A stretch of DNA of 47,123 bases from Clostridia bacterium. Its GTDB lineage: Bacteria > Bacillota > Clostridia > Oscillospirales > Acutalibacteraceae. The first letter of the stretch is position 1, and each line of letters starts with the position of its first letter. The notes under the pieces are model-generated. The model saw only the letters and a program-made list of their open reading frames with translations. It was not told the DNA's origin and ran no database searches. The stretch spans positions 1 to 47,123 of the forward strand of contig JAFQON010000005.1 of assembly GCA_017403185.1 (NCBI GenBank), read 5' to 3'. Positions 42,099 through 47,123 of the stretch are shown one piece after another. The translations under genes were made by a program, and so were the position numbers.

Positions 42099-43721
42099 AT
42101 GAAAAAAATTATTTCGGTTTTCCTTTGCTTTGCAATGATGTTTTCGATGCTTGCAATAAGCGCATCGGCATTCACCGCAGGCGGCGAGTGCAATGAAGGC
42201 GATTGCGAATACTACCCCACAATCATAATTCCCGGTCTTGGCCAGTCAAATGTTTTGGCACTTGACGACAACGGTGAATTCATCGTTGATTCAGACGGCA
42301 ACAAAACTGCCGCATTCCCCGGCGTTATGGATATCGGTGCAATTATCAAAACAGCAATTGTACCCCTGCTTCTCTCCGCAGTAACTCAGAGTGACATAGG
42401 CTTTTCCGATGCGGTTGCCGATGTTATAAATGTTATATTCGGCATTAACAAATGCGACAATAAGGCTCAGCCCTCAAAAAATGTATTCGTTGAGAAATAT
42501 CCGTATTCCCTTGCGGATTGCACGGAGGAAGAAAAGGCTGCCCCTTATCATCATGTTCCTCTTGATGAATTTGAAAGCTGCTACCCCGAAGATCATCTTT
42601 ACTATTTCTCATACAACTCCTTCGGCAATCACATTGACACTGCCAACGAGCTCTATGATTTCATTCACATGGTTATGGAGCAGACCGGTCACGATAAGGT
42701 TATCATCTCACCCATCAGCCAGGGAGGAAGCCTTGCAAACGCTCTTTTTGAATATCATCCCGATATCATGGACTGCCTTGCAAAGGTTCTTTACATCGTT
42801 CCCTGCCTTGACGGCTCAACCATTATCGGTGACGCTTTCAACGACAGAATAAGATTCCTTGACCCCGAAGTGCTTTATGACGGCTTTCTGTCAACCTTCT
42901 TTGATGTTGAAACCGCATCAATGATTGAAACAGTACTCAGAATTCTTCCCGATGAGGTTATCATGAAGGGCCTTGAAAAGGGCGTTGAGGTGCTTGTTAA
43001 CGACATCATGACAATGAGCACAAGCATGTGGGCGATGTGCCCCTCAGGCGACTACCTTTCCGCTGCAGAAAAGTATCTTTCAACACCCGAAAGAGCATCA
43101 ATAAAAGAACAGACATATAAATATTATCAGGCTCAGCTCCATTCAGACGAAAACATTCAGAAGCTTATTGACAAAGGCGTTGAGGTGCTGAATGTTGCGG
43201 AATATGATATTCAGATGTACGGCGTAGGCTATTCATTTGATAAAGAAAATGCAGACGGCATTATTCAGCTTGACTCAACCTCCATGGGTGCATATGCAGC
43301 CAATGTAGGCGAAACTCTTCCCGAGGGATATGTTCAGCAAAACACAAGCAAAAACTGCTCAGACCCCTCACACAACCATATCTCACCCGACAGAGTTGTT
43401 GATGCTTCAACAGCAATGCTGCCCGATACAACCTTCTATTTCGACGGTCAGAAGCACGAGCAGACAGCATTGAACAGCACAATCCTCAAACTTGCTCTCA
43501 AAATTCTTGAAAACAAAATAACAGATGTTTATTCAGACCCCGACTTCCCTCAATTCACCACCTGCGCCCCTTACCCGGCTCCCGAAGAAGGCTTCTTTAC
43601 AAAGCTCAGCGATTGGCTTTTTGATAACTACGGCTCAAACGGCTTCTCGGAGATGCCTGCAATCACCGTAACAAAAGCAGTTACTTTTGTTGCTTCGGCA
43701 ATAAAGGGTCTGTTTGAATAA
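42099..43721 (+). CDS. secreted alpha/beta hydrolase, paralog 2 (short form)
   Basis: 540 residues. Signal peptide 1-24 (ASA cleavage), cysteines CNEGDC, then TIIIPGLGQSN. Predicted triad: Ser207 in SPISQGGS, Asp386 in NADGIIQLDSTSMG, His453 in DGQKHEQTALN. The conserved HNHISPDRVVDAST precedes the His. It lacks the FIVAR-like segment of the other two: after YPAPEEG it goes straight to the hydrophobic C-terminal tail. Compared with paralog 3 the two share long identical stretches such as GQSNV-ALD and HLYYF-YNSFGN, so they are closer to each other than to paralog 1. AAGGAG is the ribosome site. Confidence 0.85.
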   Translation: MKKIISVFLCFAMMFSMLAISASAFTAGGECNEGDCEYYPTIIIPGLGQSNVLALDDNGEFIVDSDGNKTAAFPGVMDIGAIIKTAIVPLLLSAVTQSDIGFSDAVADVINVIFGINKCDNKAQPSKNVFVEKYPYSLADCTEEEKAAPYHHVPLDEFESCYPEDHLYYFSYNSFGNHIDTANELYDFIHMVMEQTGHDKVIISPISQGGSLANALFEYHPDIMDCLAKVLYIVPCLDGSTIIGDAFNDRIRFLDPEVLYDGFLSTFFDVETASMIETVLRILPDEVIMKGLEKGVEVLVNDIMTMSTSMWAMCPSGDYLSAAEKYLSTPERASIKEQTYKYYQAQLHSDENIQKLIDKGVEVLNVAEYDIQMYGVGYSFDKENADGIIQLDSTSMGAYAANVGETLPEGYVQQNTSKNCSDPSHNHISPDRVVDASTAMLPDTTFYFDGQKHEQTALNSTILKLALKILENKITDVYSDPDFPQFTTCAPYPAPEEGFFTKLSDWLFDNYGSNGFSEMPAITVTKAVTFVASAIKGLFE

Positions 43722-43739
43722 GAAAGAAGGAGATTAAAC

Positions 43740-45569
43740 ATGAAAAAATTCATTTCGGTTATTCTTGCTTTTACGCTCATTTTCTCCGCCTGCGCAGTCA
43801 GCGCATCCGCAGCGGTAAAAACGGATTGCGGCGGTAATTGCGACAAATGCCCCTCAATCGTTGTTCCGGGCATCGGTCAGTCAAATGTATGGGCACTTGA
43901 TGAAGACGGCAATTATCTTCTTGATGCCGACGGCGACAGAATGAGCTGCTTCCCTGCCATTTTCGATGTGAAATCAATCGTCTTTAAAGTTCTTGTCCCC
44001 GTACTTCTCACTCTTATCACTCAGCATGATATCGGTCTTTCAGACGCTCTTTGCGATGTTGTGCTTGACAGCTTTGCCGTTAATCTGTGCGATGAAAACG
44101 GCAAGAACACCGGCAACATTGAGGTTGAAAAGTATCCCTATTCCGTTGCAGAATGCAGCGACTACGAAAAAGAGCAGATTTATGACAACATTCCTCTTCA
44201 GGCATATTCTGAAATTGCCGGTGAGGATCATCTCTACTATTTTGCTTATAACTCATTCGGCAACAACAAGGATATTGTTGATGAGCTTTATCAGTTCATT
44301 CAGATGGTCAAAGAAGAAACAGGTCATGATAAGGTGAACATTGTTCCCATCAGCATGGGCGGCTCCATTGCAAACGGACTTTTTGAATATTATCCCGATG
44401 TTGTTAACGACCTCAACAAGGTTGTTTATATTGTTCCTGCGCTCAACGGTTCAACAATTGTAGGCGACCTTTACACAAAGAATTTTACATTTTTTGATAC
44501 AGATTACCTCTACAACGGCTTCCTTGAAACTCTTATGGATGAAGAAGAAGCAAGAATGATTGAGGTTATTGCAAGAATTCTTCCCGACAAAGTTCTTGCC
44601 GGCACACTCCAAAAAGTTGCAAACTGCCTTGTTGAGGATGTAGCGGCAAACATAACCATGCTTTGGGGACTTTGCCCGAAGGAATACTATCCTGAGGCTT
44701 CGGCTGCTCTTCTTAAGAATAAACCCGAAATCAAAAAGCAGACAGATGCTTTCTACAAAGCACAGCTCAACTCCGACGCAAATATTCAGAAGCTTGTTGA
44801 TGCAGGCGTTCAGGTTTTCAATATCGTTGACTATGATGTGCCTCTTTATCAGATAGGTAATTCATGGAATAACGACAACGCCGACGGCGTAATTCAGCTT
44901 TCATCAACCGCAATGGGCGTTAAGAGCGCAATTGTCGGCGAAACTCTCGGCGATGATTATGTTCAGGCAAACACAAGCCCCAATTGCTCAGACCGCACAC
45001 ACAACCACATTTCACCCGACAATGTTGTTGATGCTTCAACAGGTCTTCTTCCCGACACCACCTTCTATTTTGATGCTCAGAATCATGAGCAGACCGCAAG
45101 AAATGATATCATTATTTCACTTGCAACAAGACTTCTTGCAACAGACGATATCAAGGATGTTTACTCAACCGACGAATATCCTCAGTTCAGCGCACGAAGA
45201 GACACAAGAGATTTGAAAAATAACTATATCCCTACCGCAAAAGCTGTTGATACTTCAGCTCTCAGCGCTGAGGATGCCGCAGAGCTTGCAGCAGCAATAA
45301 AAGAAGCAGAAGATTTTGTTAACGGCACAAACTGCTACGCCGGTCAGCAGGATGAAATTGAGAAAAGGCTCAACGACATCCTTGTGAAAATCGGTGTGTG
45401 GACCGTTGAAGAGGAAGAGGAGCCCTCAACCTTCTTCACGGATGCAAGCCTCTGGCTCTATGACAATTTCGGAACTGCAGGCTTCTCACAGATTCCCTTT
45501 GTGGCAATAAAGCTTGTGTTTGAGAATGTTTTCTCATTCGTGGGCAGCCTTCTCGGCGGAATAATATAA
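43740..45569 (+). CDS. secreted alpha/beta hydrolase, paralog 3
   Basis: 609 residues. Signal peptide 1-24 (ASA cleavage). The mature start has three cysteines (CGGNCDKC) before SIVVPGIGQSN. Predicted triad: Ser205 in VPISMGGS, Asp382 in NADGVIQLSSTAMG, His449 in AQNHEQTARN, with HNHISPDNVVDAST before it. A FIVAR-like helical segment (about 498-553, SALSAEDAAELAAAIKEAED) and a hydrophobic tail (575-609) close the protein. GAAGGAG (about 43726-43732) starts translation 18 bp after paralog 2, so these two are surely one transcript. Likely lipase, esterase or phospholipase on the cell surface; inference from fold only. Confidence 0.85.
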   Translation: MKKFISVILAFTLIFSACAVSASAAVKTDCGGNCDKCPSIVVPGIGQSNVWALDEDGNYLLDADGDRMSCFPAIFDVKSIVFKVLVPVLLTLITQHDIGLSDALCDVVLDSFAVNLCDENGKNTGNIEVEKYPYSVAECSDYEKEQIYDNIPLQAYSEIAGEDHLYYFAYNSFGNNKDIVDELYQFIQMVKEETGHDKVNIVPISMGGSIANGLFEYYPDVVNDLNKVVYIVPALNGSTIVGDLYTKNFTFFDTDYLYNGFLETLMDEEEARMIEVIARILPDKVLAGTLQKVANCLVEDVAANITMLWGLCPKEYYPEASAALLKNKPEIKKQTDAFYKAQLNSDANIQKLVDAGVQVFNIVDYDVPLYQIGNSWNNDNADGVIQLSSTAMGVKSAIVGETLGDDYVQANTSPNCSDRTHNHISPDNVVDASTGLLPDTTFYFDAQNHEQTARNDIIISLATRLLATDDIKDVYSTDEYPQFSARRDTRDLKNNYIPTAKAVDTSALSAEDAAELAAAIKEAEDFVNGTNCYAGQQDEIEKRLNDILVKIGVWTVEEEEEPSTFFTDASLWLYDNFGTAGFSQIPFVAIKLVFENVFSFVGSLLGGII

Positions 45570-45576
45570 AAATTTC

Positions 45577-45612
45577 TCCCGTCATACTGTTTATGTATGG
45601 CGGGATTTTTTT
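45577..45612 (+). terminator. terminator of the hydrolase trio
   Basis: TCCCGTCATAC / GTATGGCGGGA with a short loop and seven T, directly after the stop of paralog 3. Confidence 0.9.
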
Positions 45613-45616
45613 CGCA

Positions 45617-46096
45617 TCATAATATTTCATCAGCAATATTTATTACATTAAGCCCTGATTTTTTTGCGTAATTAACGGTGTATGAAGTACCGCTTTTATC
45701 ATACTTTAAATAACAAACACAATGCGAACTGCAATCAATCAAATGTCTGTTTCTTTTTTGCATACACCCTTCATAATAATAATCTGAAACATACACATAC
45801 TTATCCGCTGATTTTTTTATTATATTGTATCTTTCAATATCGCTTCTTTTCCAGTATGCGGTTTGATTTTCACACGGATAAACCATTATTAATCTGATGT
45901 AAGGATATTTTTCTCTTAATAAAAGCACCGATTCTGCAGCTAACATATCAAATCCCCGTGCACCGCCGCAGCCGAAAAAGATGACACCGTTTAAAATTAA
46001 TTTTTCTATGTTTCTGATTAAACTCTTTTTTATTTTTTTACAATCTTCCAAAGGCACTCTTCTGTGACCTGTAAAACAGCAAGTTTTTTCTCTCAT
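45617..46096 (-). CDS. SLOG-family (DUF1273/YpsA-like) protein
   Basis: 159 residues. The SLOG Rossmann-type nucleotide-binding fold is visible: N-terminal CCFTGHRRVP, then VIFFGCGGARGFDMLAAES with the Gly-rich loop, IRLIMVYPCENQ and the C-terminal TSYTVNYAKKSGLNVINI. Related proteins bind nucleotides or derivatives and occur in phage, plasmid and stress contexts. AGGAGGAG precedes the ATG. The region is AT-richer than the chromosome to its left and next to an IS element, which suggests accessory DNA. Divergent to the Xre regulator. Confidence 0.85.
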   Translation of the reverse strand: MREKTCCFTGHRRVPLEDCKKIKKSLIRNIEKLILNGVIFFGCGGARGFDMLAAESVLLLREKYPYIRLIMVYPCENQTAYWKRSDIERYNIIKKSADKYVYVSDYYYEGCMQKRNRHLIDCSSHCVCYLKYDKSGTSYTVNYAKKSGLNVINIADEIL

Positions 46097-46114
46097 AGCT
46101 CCTCCTGACTTATC

Positions 46115-46148
46115 TTTACATTATATAATGTATTAGTCTATATGTAAA
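46115..46148. promoter_or_regulatory. SLOG/Xre intergenic promoter with a perfect palindrome
   Basis: Minus strand TTTACA (46143-46148), 17-bp spacer, TATAAT (46120-46125) for the SLOG gene. The -10 lies in the perfect 16-bp palindrome TACATTATATAATGTA (46117-46132). On the plus strand TTTACA (46115-46120) with TATATG 18 bp on may serve the Xre gene. The palindrome is a natural operator for the Xre protein. Confidence 0.6.
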
Positions 46149-46201
46149 GAGAAAGAATAAGATACTATCTAACTAATAAATAAGTTATGGAGAAGTATCT
46201 T

Positions 46202-46405
46202 ATGATTAGATTAAAAGTTAAGGAACTGCTTGAAGAAAACGGTAAAACCAAATATTGGCTGTATAAGCAGCTCGGGATGAGTTACCAGAATTTCAGCCGT
46301 ATGATAAACAACGAAACAAAATCCATAAGATACGAAAATATCGAAACATTGTGCCTGCTTTTCAATTGCACACCCAACGAATTGTTTGAAATCAACGACG
46401 AATAA
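46202..46405 (+). CDS. Xre/Cro-type helix-turn-helix regulator
   Basis: 67 residues, a lone HTH_3 domain: RLKVKELLEENGKTKYWLYK, then QLGMSYQNFSRMINNETKS (recognition helix) and ENIETLCLLFNCTPNELFEI. ATG at 46202 is preceded by GGAG at 9 nt; an ATG at 46187 would add five residues and overlap that site. Small proteins of this type act as repressors of their own and neighbouring genes; here the SLOG gene and the palindrome between them are the natural targets. A perfect terminator follows. Confidence 0.88.
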   Translation: MIRLKVKELLEENGKTKYWLYKQLGMSYQNFSRMINNETKSIRYENIETLCLLFNCTPNELFEINDE

Positions 46406-46410
46406 CAAAC

Positions 46411-46445
46411 AAAAACCCGTCATACAATTAGTATGACGGGTTTTT
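46411..46445 (+). terminator. terminator after the Xre gene
   Basis: AAAAACCCGTCATAC / GTATGACGGGTTTTT, a perfect 15-bp stem with an AATTA loop. It shares CCCGTCATAC with the terminator at 45577, so the two copies flank the SLOG-Xre pair. Confidence 0.92.
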
Positions 46446-46523
46446 ATGTTTTGCAAGTTGCACATATTAATCCTGCAAAATTTATGCAAAAAGCAGAATT
46501 AAGATACAGTTTTATGAATTTTA

Positions 46524-46552
46524 TTGACACACAAGCCTTCATATTATATAAT
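46524..46552 (+). promoter_or_regulatory. consensus promoter of the DUF1874-like gene
   Basis: TTGACA (46524-46529), 17-bp spacer, TATAAT (46547-46552): perfect consensus hexamers, the strongest promoter in the window by sequence. Between 46446 and 46523 I see nothing else. Confidence 0.9.
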
Positions 46553-46586
46553 AAACTCAACAACTAAACACAAGGAGGCCAAGATT

Positions 46587-46967
46587 ATGAAAAACCACGA
46601 TTTACCGTTATTGCTTCTCGACAATGCTTCGATGAGCACAGTTATCAACGAAGGCGAATTCAAAAGCGAGATGATGACCTTTGAGGAAACAAAAGCAATA
46701 ATTGAAATGTATGAAGAGGGCGATATCCTTCGCTGCTTCACAGGCGACCTGCTTGAAGAAATCATCTACAAATATCTTGACATCCAGGGTCAGCACTTTG
46801 AATACAAAAAAATCACGGATATGAGAGCGGGTCAGCACGCAATTGTGTTTAAGGTGTATGTCACACCGTCTGAAACGCAGCCCGTTATCAACACAAAATA
46901 CGATTCCGAGGCTAAAAAAATTCAGAATGTATATGTATACTGCCAGCATATTGTAAAAATGGCATAA
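46587..46967 (+). CDS. small protein resembling DUF1874 (STIV B116/AcrIII-1 fold), catalytic His absent
   Basis: 126 residues from the ATG at 46587, with AAGGAGG (46572-46578) upstream. The order of elements is like DUF1874: a first strand LPLLLLDNAS, FEETKAIIEMYEEGD (helix), ILRCFTGDLLEEIIYKYLDI (helix) and GQHAIVFKVYVT (strand). In DUF1874 ring nucleases (AcrIII-1/Crn2) the second helix starts with S-A-I/V-G-H; here it reads RCFTGD, so the catalytic His would be missing. This resemblance is by eye and weak. It stands under a consensus promoter beside an IS element. It could equally be an unrelated small protein. Confidence 0.6.
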   Translation: MKNHDLPLLLLDNASMSTVINEGEFKSEMMTFEETKAIIEMYEEGDILRCFTGDLLEEIIYKYLDIQGQHFEYKKITDMRAGQHAIVFKVYVTPSETQPVINTKYDSEAKKIQNVYVYCQHIVKMA

Positions 46968-46984
46968 AAAAAGGGGGCGAATAA

Positions 46985-47123
46985 TGAACTGCCCCAAATT
47001 GTGCGGACAGTACAAAAAAAGACCCTATGGCAGAAATATTTAATTAAGCGACATACTGACTTCGTTTTTCAAGCGGAGTCAGTTTTGTTTTTAATTGGAT
47101 TCTTTCGTTGTTGTAGAAATGTA
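46985..47123. mobile_element. end of an IS3-family (IS150-like) insertion element, cut by the window
   Basis: The terminal repeat begins at 46985 with TGAACTGCCCCAAATTGTGC and GGACAGTAC, the usual TG-start of IS3-family ends. The transposase C-terminus lies on the minus strand inside it. The element inserted 17 bp after the stop of the DUF1874-like gene; its other end lies outside the window. Confidence 0.8.
47044..47123 (-). CDS. IS3-family transposase (OrfB), last ~25 residues
   Basis: The minus-strand frame reads HFYNNERIQLKTKLTPLEKR, then SQYVA and a TAA stop at 47044. F-Y-N-(N/H)-x-R-x-Q-x-K-L-x-x-x-(S/T)-P is the hallmark C-terminus of the DDE integrase-type transposase of the IS3 family. 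The catalytic DDE residues are beyond the window edge, so it cannot be said whether the copy is intact. Confidence 0.85.
   Translation of the reverse strand, partial: HFYNNERIQLKTKLTPLEKRSQYVA

Overview
The window looks like a chromosomal segment of an anaerobic Clostridia bacterium, most likely a gut Oscillospiraceae/Ruminococcaceae relative. Indications are Firmicutes-type signals throughout (strong AGGAGG ribosome sites, TTG starts, a yybP-ykoY riboswitch, Bacillus-type SOS boxes, MecA, RsfS, a YlmH-like S4 protein, LuxS), a PPi-linked pyruvate phosphate dikinase, Rnf-type membrane subunits, and hairpin-rich intergenic repeats of the kind common in gut Clostridia. No tRNA, rRNA or CRISPR array is visible.

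Layout. 1-2070 (-): 5' part of ppdK. 2071-4098: intergenic hairpins, a MerR-type regulator fused to membrane segments with its own operator, and a repeat cluster. 4099-7293 (+): luxS, an alanyl-tRNA editing protein, a YlmH-like S4 protein and rpe. 7282-7842 (-): a MecA-like adaptor. 7947-18623 (+): one long tightly packed gene run with RnfD/E/A-like membrane proteins plus a small membrane protein, a GH13 glycosidase, an LCP-like protein, a transglutaminase-fold protein, the folate genes folE-folP-folB-folK, a small Cys-rich protein and a membrane-anchored SurA-like protein. 18828-24691 (+): ABC transporter pair, NadD-YqeK fusion, rsfS, leuS, rpsU. 24916-26699: two divergent units of nucleotide-hydrolase genes (Nudix and HD; HD). 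26792-30140 (+): two-component system. 30219-33087 (-): P-type ATPase under a yybP-ykoY (Mn2+) riboswitch. 33151-38305: membrane-anchored protein of unknown function, lexA with SOS boxes, mfd. 38375-39981: a secreted protein of unknown function and a HAD phosphatase. 40160-45569 (+): three tandem paralogous secreted alpha/beta hydrolases. 45617-47123: an AT-richer accessory end with a SLOG protein, an Xre regulator, a DUF1874-like small protein and the end of an IS3-family element cut by the window edge.

Most novel-looking parts. (1) The tandem trio of secreted hydrolases has a P-x-S-x-G-G nucleophile elbow and a readable Ser-Asp-His triad. (2) The RnfD/E/A-like set has, by eye alignment, lost most of the cysteines for the intramembrane FeS centre and the RnfD flavinylation threonine, and has no RnfB/C/G next to it. 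(3) The membrane-integrated MerR regulator has a 19-bp-spacer promoter and an inverted repeat placed in it. (4) nadD can only be read complete from an ATA (or ATT) start codon. (5) A divergent promoter pair shares one palindromic -35 box. (6) A family of two-hairpin intergenic repeats occurs at two places. Family assignments rest on motifs read by eye; no database search was possible.
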